Shown: in pieces, positions 1 through 5,576 of the stretch
How positions within the stretch are numbered: position 1 is the first letter of the stretch
Layout of the letters: each line of letters opens with the position of its first letter
Origin: JALZEG01 sp036258555
GTDB taxonomy: Bacteria > Actinomycetota > CADDZG01 > WHSQ01
NCBI GenBank assembly: GCA_036258555.1
Contig: DATADL010000294.1
Span: 1 to 6,343, forward strand
Reading direction: 5' to 3'
Length of the DNA stretch: 6,343 nucleotides
Made by a program: the position numbers and the translations under genes
The notes under the pieces: model-generated
The model's database searches: none
What the model was told of the DNA's origin: nothing
Seen by the model: only the letters and a program-made list of their open reading frames with translations

Positions 1-350
1 CGCCTGCCCTGCGCACCTGCGAGCATCAGCTTCGGCGTTGCCTTGCTCACGCGCATCGTGAAGTGGAAGTCGTTCATCGAGACCTTCCCCACACCGGGAC
101 CGGTGCCGAGCGGCCGGGTCGAGTTCGTCTCGCCCCACGACCAGCTCTCCACCTCGATCTCCCCGGGGTGCAGATCGTGGGTGCTCTCGCCTTCGATGCC
201 GTCGATCTTCAGGAAGTAGTCGGCCGACGCGCCCTGGGCGCGGACCCCCTGGCCGGGCCCGGTGACCACCACTGCGAGCAGCAGCGCAAGCCCCGAGAGC
301 ACGGCGGCGGTGACGGCGACCGCCCGAACGTTGTGTGCCCGCGTCCTCAT
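1..350 (-). CDS. Secreted Hcp-family (Hcp1-like) protein, C-terminus beyond window
   Basis: The minus strand reads as an open frame of 116 codons from an ATG at 350 to the window edge. An AGGAG ribosome site lies 5 bases before the ATG. Residues 1-10 are basic (MRTRAHNVRA) and residues 11-30 are hydrophobic; a likely cleavage site follows ASA at 41-43, so the protein should be exported. The mature part opens DYFLKIDGIEGES (44-56), then has IEVESWSWG (65-73) and GKVSMNDF followed by KATPKLMLA (88-111). These are the hallmarks of the Hcp family, the ring-forming tube protein of type VI secretion. Canonical Hcp is about 160-170 residues and has no signal peptide, so roughly a third is missing here and the leader is atypical. 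No other secretion genes are visible. A free-standing secreted Hcp-like protein is more likely than a working type VI component. Family assignment is firm; function is open. Confidence 0.85.
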   Translation of the reverse strand, partial: MRTRAHNVRAVAVTAAVLSGLALLLAVVVTGPGQGVRAQGASADYFLKIDGIEGESTHDLHPGEIEVESWSWGETNSTRPLGTGPGVGKVSMNDFHFTMRVSKATPKLMLAGAQGR

Positions 351-393
351 AGGCACTCCTTTCCGAGGCTGGCCAAGCCTGGGCGACGCCTCC

Positions 394-422
394 ATCGTAG
401 GGACGTGACCGCCTGTAACCAA
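394..422 (-). promoter_or_regulatory. Promoter of the Hcp-like gene
   Basis: On the minus strand, TTGGTT (417-422) is separated by exactly 17 bases from TACGAT (394-399). This is a good fit to a housekeeping-type promoter with a TANNNT -10. Transcription would start near 387, leaving a leader of about 37 bases before the ATG at 350. That leader can form a small AGGCT/AGCCT stem (366-380) shortly upstream of the ribosome site. Confidence 0.6.
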
Positions 423-560
423 GGGGGTTCGCCGAAGCCGGATGCACGCATCAAAAGCAGCCGACCTGGGAAAATAGAAGGACGTCGCCCCCGGGTGACC
501 TGGCGAGAGCTCTTGCGTACCTAGTCATATGGAGCCGCCGACAACCACCTGGACGGGCCA

Positions 561-589
561 TTGTTCGGTCGAAACCGGACAAATAGCCT
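561..589 (+). promoter_or_regulatory. sigH promoter with embedded dyad
   Basis: TTGTTC (561-566) and TAGCCT (584-589) are separated by exactly 17 bases. This gives a plausible main promoter with a start near 596 and a leader of about 60 bases. The interval is almost filled by an inverted repeat: left arm TTGTTCGGT (561-569), spacer CGAA (570-573), right arm ACCGGACAA (574-582). The arms pair over 9 positions with one G-T mismatch. The left arm covers the -35 and the right arm ends just before the -10, which is a typical place for a repressor operator. The promoter reading is fairly good; the operator role is inferred from position and symmetry. Confidence 0.55.
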
Positions 590-656
590 TTCCTCAGGGC
601 ATCCGGGCAGCTGGGGTCTCGCGACCTACCTGGAGCGGCGACAGGGGGAAATTGGC

Positions 657-1304
657 ATGAGCGTCTGGACCGAAGAGAGGCAAGACCTCGAGGGGCTGGA
701 AGACCTCGACCTCGTCAAGCGCGTCCGGGACGGCGACGAGCGCTGCCTCGAGATGCTCCTGTCCCGCTACCGCAACTTCGCCCGTTCGAAGGCCCGCTCG
801 TACTTCCTCGCGGGGTCAGACAAGGAGGACGTGGTCCAGGAGGGCATGATCGGGCTCTTCAAGGCGATCCGGGACTTCGACCTCTCCCAGGACACCCCCT
901 TCCGGGCGTTCGCCGAGCTGTGCATCTCCCGGCAGATCCTCACGGCCATAAAGACCGCGAACCGTCAGAAGCACCAGCCGCTCAACTCCTCCGTCTCGCT
1001 GGACGCACCGGCGTACGGCGACGAGAAGGGCGAGTCGTCCGTCGGCGACAACCTCGTCGCCACGACGCTCTCGGACCCCGCCGAGCTCGTCATCTCGGCA
1101 CAGGAGATCGAGGCGATCCGCGACTCGATGCGGGGCAGTCTCACGGAGCTCGAAGGCGACGTCCTGCGGCTCTACATGGACGGCAAGTCCTACGAGGAGA
1201 TCGCCGGCGCTCTCGGCAACCACGTCAAGTCGATCGACAACGCCCTGCAGCGCATCAAGCGCAAGCTCCAGCGCCACCTGGACCAGCGCGACGCCGTCGC
1301 CTAG
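657..1304 (+). CDS. sigH: RNA polymerase sigma factor, SigH-like (sigma-70 family)
   Basis: A 215-residue sigma factor that directs RNA polymerase to a subset of promoters. Region 2 is clear: YRNFARSKARSYFL at 38-51, then the core-binding segment DVVQEGMIGLFKAIRDF at 58-74. The DNA-melting and -10 reading part follows with FRAFAELCISRQILTAIKT (82-100) and NRQKHQPLNS (102-111). Region 4 lies at about 160-208, with a helix-turn-helix covering SYEEIAGALGNHVKSIDNAL (178-197). From memory these stretches match Bacillus subtilis SigH (Spo0H) very closely, and the length matches its 218 residues. I chose the ATG at 657 because AGGGGG lies 8-9 bases upstream. An in-frame TTG at 561 would add 32 unconserved residues and lies inside the promoter. 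No anti-sigma gene adjoins it. In an actinobacterium the regulon is unlikely to be endospore formation. Confidence 0.9.
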   Translation: MSVWTEERQDLEGLEDLDLVKRVRDGDERCLEMLLSRYRNFARSKARSYFLAGSDKEDVVQEGMIGLFKAIRDFDLSQDTPFRAFAELCISRQILTAIKTANRQKHQPLNSSVSLDAPAYGDEKGESSVGDNLVATTLSDPAELVISAQEIEAIRDSMRGSLTELEGDVLRLYMDGKSYEEIAGALGNHVKSIDNALQRIKRKLQRHLDQRDAVA

Positions 1305-1329
1305 CGCGACCCTTCTTCCCCCTCGGCAG

Positions 1330-1335
1330 TAGCCT
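1330..1335 (+). promoter_or_regulatory. Likely -10 box for leaderless PAC2 transcript
   Basis: TAGCCT ends 6 bases before the PAC2 ATG at 1342, and no ribosome-binding site is seen there. The hexamer is the same as the -10 proposed for sigH. Actinobacteria make many leaderless mRNAs with a TANNNT box just upstream of the start codon, so transcription probably starts at or next to A1342. No clear -35 stands 17-18 bases further upstream. Confidence 0.45.
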
Positions 1336-1341
1336 GGCGCG

Positions 1342-2220
1342 ATGACCGACGACGCGCTCGTCTACGACCGGCGCCCCGCGCTGAACCGCCCCGTCATGGT
1401 CGCGGCGTTCCGCGGCTGGAACGACGCCGGCGACGCAGCCTCGTTCGCCGCACAGCACCTGCAGCGCGTCTGGGGCGCGGAGCCCATGGCGTCCATCGAC
1501 CCGGAGACGTTCTTCGACTTCCAGGCGACGCGCCCCCAGGTCGAGCTGGTCGACGGGGTCACGCGCAGGATCACGTGGCCGGCCAACGAGTTCAGCGCCG
1601 CGCACCTCGGCGGCGCTGCGCACGACGTGATCGTGCTCGTCGGGACCGAGCCGAACCTCCGCTGGAAGTCGTTCACGGCCCTCGTCGTCGCGCTCGCGCG
1701 CGAGCACGACGTGGAGCTCGTCATCACGCTCGGCGCTCTGCTCGCGGACGTACCGCACTCGCGTCCCGTCCCGATCACGGGGACCGCGGCCGACCAGGAG
1801 CTGATAGATCGCCTCGGCCTGCAGCGGTCGCGCTACGAGGGCCCGACGGGGATCGTGGGCGTGCTGCACGACTCGCTCGCGCAGGAGGGCATCGCGTCGG
1901 CGAGCCTGTGGGCCGCGGTCCCGCACTACCTCGCCGTCACGCCGAACCCGAAGGCCGCGCTCGCGCTCGTCGACAAGGCGGTCGGGCTCGTGGGGTGGCC
2001 CGCCGAGGTCGACGACCTCGAGCGCGCCTCGGCCGCGTACGAGGAGAGAGTGTCGGAGATGGTGTCGTCGGACGAGGACGTCACCGCGTACGTCAAGCTG
2101 CTCGAGGAGAGGGCCGACGAACGCAGCCGCGACTCGCTGGAGGAGATGGAGCTCCCGACGGGCGACGCGCTGGCGGCCGAGCTCGAGACGTTCCTGCGCG
2201 ACCGCGGCAACGACGAATAG
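1342..2220 (+). CDS. PAC2 (proteasome assembly chaperone 2) family protein
   Basis: A 292-residue soluble protein of the PAC2 family (DUF75), which in actinobacteria is represented by Mycobacterium tuberculosis Rv2125 and is related to eukaryotic proteasome assembly chaperones. Family signs are FRGWNDAGDAASFAAQHL (23-40), FFDFQATRP (57-65), the hydrophobic strand DVIVLVGTEPNLRW (95-108), ELVITLGALLADVPHSRPVP (125-144), and GPTGIVGVLH followed by LWAAVPHYLA (167-198). Residues 222-270 are acidic and probably helical, with coiled-coil character. The gene begins 37 bases after sigH on the same strand, but the leaderless -10 before its ATG suggests it can also be transcribed alone. The ATG is the first plausible start. 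The family is confident; the partner and cellular role are not shown by the sequence, and a proteasome link is only a family-based inference. Confidence 0.88.
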   Translation: MTDDALVYDRRPALNRPVMVAAFRGWNDAGDAASFAAQHLQRVWGAEPMASIDPETFFDFQATRPQVELVDGVTRRITWPANEFSAAHLGGAAHDVIVLVGTEPNLRWKSFTALVVALAREHDVELVITLGALLADVPHSRPVPITGTAADQELIDRLGLQRSRYEGPTGIVGVLHDSLAQEGIASASLWAAVPHYLAVTPNPKAALALVDKAVGLVGWPAEVDDLERASAAYEERVSEMVSSDEDVTAYVKLLEERADERSRDSLEEMELPTGDALAAELETFLRDRGNDE

Positions 2221-2234
2221 CTACGGAATAGACG

Positions 2235-2555
2235 CTAGACGCCCGGCCAGTCCCTCTTCTTCTCTTCGATCACCGGCCAGTCGCCCGCCGCCGGCTCGTC
2301 GGCCTCCCCGCCGAGCACGTCCGCCAGGTCCTTCTTCCCGGAGATGTCACCCGCGGCCGACAGCAGGTCCTCGAGCTTCGCCCTCGGCTTGCCTTCCAGC
2401 CGAATCCGCAACGCCGCCAGGACGTCCGCGTGCTCCGCGGAAAGGCCCGGCCCCCGGTCGATCTCGCCGAGGACCTGAGCCGCGTCGGCGATCAGCTTGC
2501 GGTCGTCCTTCGCCTGCTTGCGAAGTCGCTCGAGCTCCGCGTTCTCCTCGCTCAC
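2235..2555 (-). CDS. Uncharacterised 106-residue protein coupled to the PiT gene
   Basis: The start is a GTG at 2555-2553, overlapping the transporter stop TGA (2554-2552) in the tetramer GTGA. No Shine-Dalgarno site is evident, so translation probably depends on ribosomes finishing the transporter. The product is soluble and charged with no membrane segment. Residues 2-35 (SEENAELERLRKQAKDDRKL onward) look helical and coiled-coil-prone. The middle (45-85) is rich in Leu, Ala, Lys and Asp. The tail carries two Asp-Trp-Pro motifs, GDWPVI (91-96) and DWPGV (102-106), separated by EEKKR. I recognise no family. Position as third gene of a DUF47-PiT unit suggests a role with the transporter, perhaps as a cytoplasmic partner, but this is inference. 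It ends 14 bases from the PAC2 gene, which converges on it, and no terminator is visible in the gap. Confidence 0.7.
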   Translation of the reverse strand: MSEENAELERLRKQAKDDRKLIADAAQVLGEIDRGPGLSAEHADVLAALRIRLEGKPRAKLEDLLSAAGDISGKKDLADVLGGEADEPAAGDWPVIEEKKRDWPGV

Positions 2556-3664
2556 GAGGCGAATGCTAGCCGCGCCGCCTCTTCCTTCTGCCGGCGCAGG
2601 GTCCCCCTCGCCCAGAGACCCGCCGAGCCCGCGATGACGAGGCCGATGACCAGCTCGGCCTGCACGGTCTCGAACGAGGTCTCGAGGAAGTAGCCGAGCA
2701 GGGCGCACGACGGCCACGTGAGGACCCATGCGGTCACCACCTGCTGGGCCACCCCCCACCGCACCGCAGACAGCCGCTCGGTCGCGCCCACGCCCATGAT
2801 CGCGGAGCCGATCGCGTGGGTCGTCGAAACGGGGATCCCCACCTGCGCCGCCCCGAAGATGACGGCGGCCGCCCCGGTCTCGGCCGCGAAGCCGTGGACG
2901 GGCTCGAGCTTCGTCAGCCGGAGCCCGATCGTCTTCACCACGCGCCATCCACCGACCATCGTGCCGAGGCCCATCACGACCGCGGCGGAGATGATGACCC
3001 ACAGCTCGATGTCGAACTCCTCGGGAGCGGCCGCACCGGTGCCGACCTGGTCGAGGGCGATGGCGAGGGCGATGATCCCCATCGTCTTCTGGGCGTCGTT
3101 GGCGCCGTGGCTGAACGCCATGAACGCAGCCGATCCGATCTGGGCCTTCCCGAAGAACCTGCGCACGGCCGTCGGCCGCGTCTTGGAGAATCCCCAGTAG
3201 ATCCCGACCATCAACAGCAGCGCGACGAAGAAGCCGCCGACCGGCGACGTGACGAGGCCGATGAGGGCCTTGCGCGTCCCGTCCCACTCGAGGCCGGGCG
3301 TCCCACCTGCGGCGAAGCCCGCTCCGAGCAGCCCCGCGACGAGCGCATGCGACTCGCTCGACGGGAGACCGAAGTACTGCGCGCCGAGGGCCCACACGGT
3401 CGCGGCGAGCACCGCGGCGGCGATCGTGTTCAGCGTCACGAAGTCGGCGTCGACGATGCCCGACGCGATCGTCTTGGCGACCGCCGTGCCGGACAGCGCA
3501 CCGAGGAGGTTCAGGAGACCCGCCATCGCGACGGCGGTCAACGGGCGCATCACGCGCGTCGACACGACCGTCGCTATCGAGTTGGGGGCGTCGGTCCAGC
3601 CGTTGGAGAACTCGAACAGGTACGCGAGCGTGAGGACCAGCCAGAGGGAGACCTGGTCGTCCAC
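2552..3664 (-). CDS. pit: Inorganic phosphate transporter, PiT family
   Basis: A 370-residue integral membrane protein of the PiT family (PF01384), which takes up phosphate, usually as metal-phosphate with H+ or Na+. It shows the family's internal duplication. The first half has NGWTDAPNSIATVVSTRV (21-38) and GLPSSESHALVAG (99-111). The second half has SHGANDAQKTMGI (185-197) and GIPVSTTHAIGSAIMG (276-291). Hydrophobic segments fill most of the rest, notably 43-66, 79-96, 140-158, 195-204, 221-236, 264-275, 309-326 and 337-351. The first signature reads NGWTDAPN where many relatives have NGFHDTAN, so the His is Thr while Asp25 and Asn28 are kept. The GTG start at 3664 follows the DUF47 stop by one base, with AAGG upstream inside the end of that gene, so the two are co-translated. 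The short tail is basic then helical (LRRQKEEAARLAFAS). Confidence 0.93.
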   Translation of the reverse strand: MDDQVSLWLVLTLAYLFEFSNGWTDAPNSIATVVSTRVMRPLTAVAMAGLLNLLGALSGTAVAKTIASGIVDADFVTLNTIAAAVLAATVWALGAQYFGLPSSESHALVAGLLGAGFAAGGTPGLEWDGTRKALIGLVTSPVGGFFVALLLMVGIYWGFSKTRPTAVRRFFGKAQIGSAAFMAFSHGANDAQKTMGIIALAIALDQVGTGAAAPEEFDIELWVIISAAVVMGLGTMVGGWRVVKTIGLRLTKLEPVHGFAAETGAAAVIFGAAQVGIPVSTTHAIGSAIMGVGATERLSAVRWGVAQQVVTAWVLTWPSCALLGYFLETSFETVQAELVIGLVIAGSAGLWARGTLRRQKEEAARLAFAS

Positions 3665-3665
3665 G

Positions 3666-4283
3666 TCAGCCTTGCTTCATGACGATGCTCTCGACCGTGT
3701 TCGCGACGTCCTCGAGGCGGTCGATCGCCTGCTCGATCTCCTCGATGATGTCCTTGAACTTGAGCACGTCCATGGCCTTGTAGTCACCCGAGAACAGCTC
3801 CGCGATCGTCCGCCTGTAGGCGCGGTCGCCGTCGTTCTCGAGCCGGTTGATCTCGACCCAGTACTCGTCGAGGCCCTTCATCTTCCGGAGCGCGGGCATC
3901 GCGGTCGCGGTCGTGGCCGCGGCCTTCTGGAGGATCTCCGCGAGCGCGAGCATCTGCGGGAGCGGGCTCTCGATCTTGTGGAGCTGCAGGTATTCCGCGG
4001 CGGCCTCGACGTGGTCGAGGACGTCGTCGAGGCTGGACGCGAGCCGGTGGATGTCCTCGCGGTCGAACGGCGTCACGAACGTCGTGTTCAGCCGGCGGAT
4101 CATCTCGTGCGTGATCTCGTCGCCCTCGTGCTCGATGTCGACGACGCGCCCGGCCTTGATGTCGAGGTCCCTGTAGTCGCGCAGAAGGTCCAGCAGCCCT
4201 TCGGCTCCCTGCTGGACCTTCCCCGCCATCTCTTCGAAGAGGTCGAAGAACGACTCCTCGCGTGGGATCAGGCGCAGGCGCAT
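3666..4283 (-). CDS. DUF47 / PhoU-like protein paired with the PiT transporter
   Basis: A 205-residue all-helical cytoplasmic protein of the DUF47 family (PhoU_div, PF01865), commonly encoded just before PiT transporters and thought to modulate them. It opens MRLRLIPREESFFDLFEEMA, the usual start of this family, and has the usual length. Acidic metal-binding PhoU-type motifs are visible: EHEGDE (51-56), TPFDREDIHRL (71-81), EINRLENDGDRAYR (144-157) and KDIIEEIEQAIDRLEDVAN (177-195). The ATG at 4283 is supported by GGGAG (4291-4295), 7 bases upstream, and by family alignment. It is the first gene of the three-gene phosphate unit, with one base between its stop and the transporter start. Its first eight codons are echoed by a degenerate copy 77 bases upstream, described separately. 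Confidence 0.92.
   Translation of the reverse strand: MRLRLIPREESFFDLFEEMAGKVQQGAEGLLDLLRDYRDLDIKAGRVVDIEHEGDEITHEMIRRLNTTFVTPFDREDIHRLASSLDDVLDHVEAAAEYLQLHKIESPLPQMLALAEILQKAAATTATAMPALRKMKGLDEYWVEINRLENDGDRAYRRTIAELFSGDYKAMDVLKFKDIIEEIEQAIDRLEDVANTVESIVMKQG
4259..4282 (-). repeat. Direct repeat copy 1: start of the DUF47 gene
   Basis: These 24 bases cover codons 1-8 of the DUF47 gene except for the first A and the last base pair context, and encode RLRLIPR after the start codon. They match the segment at 4336-4359 at 22 of 24 positions, offset by exactly 77 bases. The two differences are third-codon changes, CTG/CTA (Leu) and CCA/CCG (Pro), both synonymous in the DUF47 frame. Confidence 0.85.
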
Positions 4284-4314
4284 ATTCGGTCTCCCGTCAC
4301 TGGCAATGTGCTCT

Positions 4315-4340
4315 GCGCGACGGCCGAGGCCGTCACGCGC
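4315..4340 (-). promoter_or_regulatory. GC-rich hairpin in the DUF47-pit leader
   Basis: GACGGCC (4319-4325) and GGCCGTC (4328-4334) are perfect inverted arms around a 2-base centre. Outer GCGC arms (4315-4318 and 4337-4340) extend the stem with a two-base bulge. No T-run follows on either strand, so it is not a classical intrinsic terminator. It lies between the relic start and the true start, inside the 30-codon upstream frame, and about 20 bases before the DUF47 ribosome site. A leader structure affecting translation is possible. Confidence 0.45.
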
Positions 4341-4359
4341 GGGATCAGGCGTAGGCGCA
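4336..4359 (-). repeat. Direct repeat copy 2: relic of a DUF47 gene start
   Basis: This upstream copy of the DUF47 start region encodes the same RLRLIPR peptide after a TTG (4360-4358) in place of ATG. A GGGGAG sits 5 bases before the TTG, mirroring the ribosome site of the real gene. Similarity stops after about codon 8, where the real gene has GAGGAG and this copy has GTGACG. The synonymous differences suggest the segment was coding when it diverged, so it is probably the remnant of a duplicated gene start. Confidence 0.75.
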
Positions 4360-4394
4360 ATGGCTCTCCCCAGGTCGGTCTGTTTACGCCGGGG

Positions 4395-4400
4395 AGGATA
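4395..4400 (-). promoter_or_regulatory. Candidate -10 box of the phosphate operon
   Basis: On the minus strand TATCCT lies in the gap between the M28 peptidase stop and the DUF47 gene. It would start transcription near 4388, giving a leader of about 105 bases that contains the relic start and the hairpin. No good -35 is seen 17-18 bases upstream, and no repeated Pho-box-like motif is evident, so support is limited to the hexamer and its place. Confidence 0.35.
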
Positions 4401-4424
4401 GCGGGTGGAGCGGGACCCAGTCGC

Positions 4425-5474
4425 TCAGAGGTTGTCGACCACGAACGTCGAGTAGTAGGCCGAGAGGAAGGTGTTCTCGGTCCCCATCTCGAGGTTCTCG
4501 CGGCCCCCTGCGACGACCTCCATGAACGGGACCGTGTCCCACGGGTGGTGGTAGCCGGGGTAGTCGCTGGCCGTCCGCATGCCCGTCCACCGCATCGAGA
4601 ACCAGCCCTTCTCCGCGAAGTTCGACTCGTCCGAGTTGCGGATGTTCGGACCGCAGGAGCACACGTGCGGGTCCGTGCCGAACGGCCACTTCTCGGTCGC
4701 CGCCGGGCCGCCGTCGCCCTCCGGGAACTTCAGGAAGTCGAAGTTCACGTAGTCGATGATCGGCAGCGCCTTCACCGCGTCCTCCGGCGAGGGGCCGTGG
4801 TAGATGCAGATGCAGTAGGGGGCCGGGTAGCCGATGCCCACCATGTCGAAGCCGAACGCGGCCGCGATCTGCTGGTCCTTCTTCTCGAGCATGTCGGCGT
4901 ACGCCTGCGAGGCGACGAGGCCGCTCTCCTCGGCGTCGAACCAGAGGAGCGCTATCGACTTGTTCGTCTTGATCTTCGAGAACGCCTTGCCGAAGTAGCG
5001 CAGCATGTTGGTGCCGGACCCGTCGTCGTACGCGCCCTGGATGGTGACGCCGGCACTGGCGATCGTGTCGTAGTGGGCGATGAACGTGATCCACTCGTCG
5101 GGGTTCCTGGTCCCCTTCTTGACGGCCTCGACCACGCGGACGTTGGCGCCGCCGGCCTGAACGGGGAACTCGAGGATCCGGGTCTTGAAGCCGTAGCCGC
5201 GGGCCTCCTCGGCGAGGAACTCCGAGACCGCGATGTTGTTGGGGGTGGCACCGACCACGGGAAGGTTCTGCCGCAGCGGGTACTTCTCGACGAGCTCCTC
5301 GAGCCCCGCGATGATCTCGGCCCCCGTGATCTTCGGCTTGGGGACCTTCTTCAGGTCGATGAACTTCGGGGTGCGCGCCGACTTCTGGGCGAACGTCTGC
5401 GGCGCCGCGGCGAACGACAGCAGCAGGGCGCCGGCCAGCGCCGCGAGGGCGAGCTTCCTGACGTTACGGGTCAT
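4425..5474 (-). CDS. Secreted M28-family zinc metallopeptidase
   Basis: A 349-residue exported peptidase. A basic start (MTRNVRK) is followed by a hydrophobic core (8-24) and a likely cleavage after TFA (27-29), giving a signal peptide. The two-zinc site of family M28 aminopeptidases looks complete: His134 in FIAHYDT, Asp150 in GAYDDGSG (147-154), catalytic Glu182 and ligand Glu183 in FDAEESG, Asp210 in FGFDMVG, and His310 in YHHPWDT (308-314). It probably removes N-terminal residues from peptides outside the membrane; the substrate cannot be told. Two Cys-x-Cys pairs, CIC (221-223) and CSC (272-274), lie in an insert between the fourth and fifth ligands and could form disulfides. The ATG at 5474 is preferred because GGGGGA lies 8 bases upstream and the signal peptide begins there; an adjoining GTG (5477) is possible. 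Upstream in-frame residues look non-coding. It is co-directional with the phosphate unit but 141 bases before it. Confidence 0.9.
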   Translation of the reverse strand: MTRNVRKLALAALAGALLLSFAAAPQTFAQKSARTPKFIDLKKVPKPKITGAEIIAGLEELVEKYPLRQNLPVVGATPNNIAVSEFLAEEARGYGFKTRILEFPVQAGGANVRVVEAVKKGTRNPDEWITFIAHYDTIASAGVTIQGAYDDGSGTNMLRYFGKAFSKIKTNKSIALLWFDAEESGLVASQAYADMLEKKDQQIAAAFGFDMVGIGYPAPYCICIYHGPSPEDAVKALPIIDYVNFDFLKFPEGDGGPAATEKWPFGTDPHVCSCGPNIRNSDESNFAEKGWFSMRWTGMRTASDYPGYHHPWDTVPFMEVVAGGRENLEMGTENTFLSAYYSTFVVDNL

Positions 5475-5503
5475 CACGTGGGTCCCCCAACTCGGATCGC
5501 GTG

Positions 5504-5517
5504 GTCTCTTCCGAGAC
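5504..5517 (-). promoter_or_regulatory. Small hairpin in the M28 leader
   Basis: GTCTC and GAGAC are perfect 5-base inverted arms. On the minus strand the loop reads GGAA, a GNRA-type tetraloop, so the transcript could form a compact hairpin about 30 bases before the peptidase ATG. It might instead be a DNA dyad. There is no downstream T-run. Confidence 0.3.
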
Positions 5518-5519
5518 GT

Positions 5520-5549
5520 TGTTTCGCCCCCGGAGGGCGTCGTTCCTGC
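5520..5549 (-). promoter_or_regulatory. Possible SigH-type promoter of the M28 gene
   Basis: On the minus strand GCAGGAACG (5549-5541) is followed after 12 bases by GGCGAAACA (5528-5520). The Bacillus SigH consensus is RnAGGAWWW, 11-12 bases, RnnGAATWW. The fit covers R, AGGA, the spacing and GAA, but the last T of GAAT is A. No clear housekeeping promoter was found here. Speculative. Confidence 0.25.
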
Positions 5550-5576
5550 GTGCCGGACCGGACGCGGGCCCCGTCG

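Larger units (their letters stand above)
351..656. other. Divergent intergenic region, Hcp-like / sigH
   Basis: About 306 bases lie between the divergent starts of the Hcp-like gene and the sigma factor gene. The left third holds the minus-strand promoter and the right third the plus-strand promoter. The middle (about 425-555) has no convincing reading frame on either strand. It does contain an AGAGCTCT palindrome (506-513) that extends to a 14-base imperfect dyad (503-516), a possible protein site with no other support. No RNA gene or terminator was seen. Confidence 0.6.
4268..4360 (-). other. Possible upstream reading frame overlapping the DUF47 start
   Basis: From the TTG of the relic copy the frame stays open for 30 codons and stops at TGA 4270-4268, inside codons 5-6 of the DUF47 gene. 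The relative frame is shifted, since the 77-base offset is not a multiple of three. A good ribosome site (GGGGAG, 5-base spacing) precedes the TTG. If translated, ribosomes would pass through the DUF47 ribosome site and terminate just beyond its ATG, which could couple or dampen DUF47 translation. There is no direct evidence that it is translated. Confidence 0.35.

Noticed and set aside
1..350. A type VI secretion locus
   Set aside because: Only one Hcp-like gene is visible and it carries an export signal; no sheath, spike or membrane-complex gene is present in the window.
503..516. Imperfect palindrome centred on AGAGCTCT as an operator
   Set aside because: It is short, stands more than 40 bases upstream of the sigH -35 and has no second copy, so chance is a sufficient explanation.
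63..524. A 153-codon plus-strand frame in the first 524 bases
   Set aside because: It is the antisense shadow of the Hcp-like gene and runs on through its promoter; the translation shows no recognisable domain.
561..656. TTG at 561 as the start of the sigma factor
   Set aside because: It adds 32 residues not expected in SigH, has no ribosome site and overlaps the -35 hexamer. The ATG at 657 has a ribosome site and gives the family's normal length.
2235..3395. A 386-codon minus-strand frame as one protein
   Set aside because: Only its last 106 codons look like real protein; the rest is an Arg/Gly-rich shadow of the PiT gene. The GTG overlapping the PiT stop is the better start.
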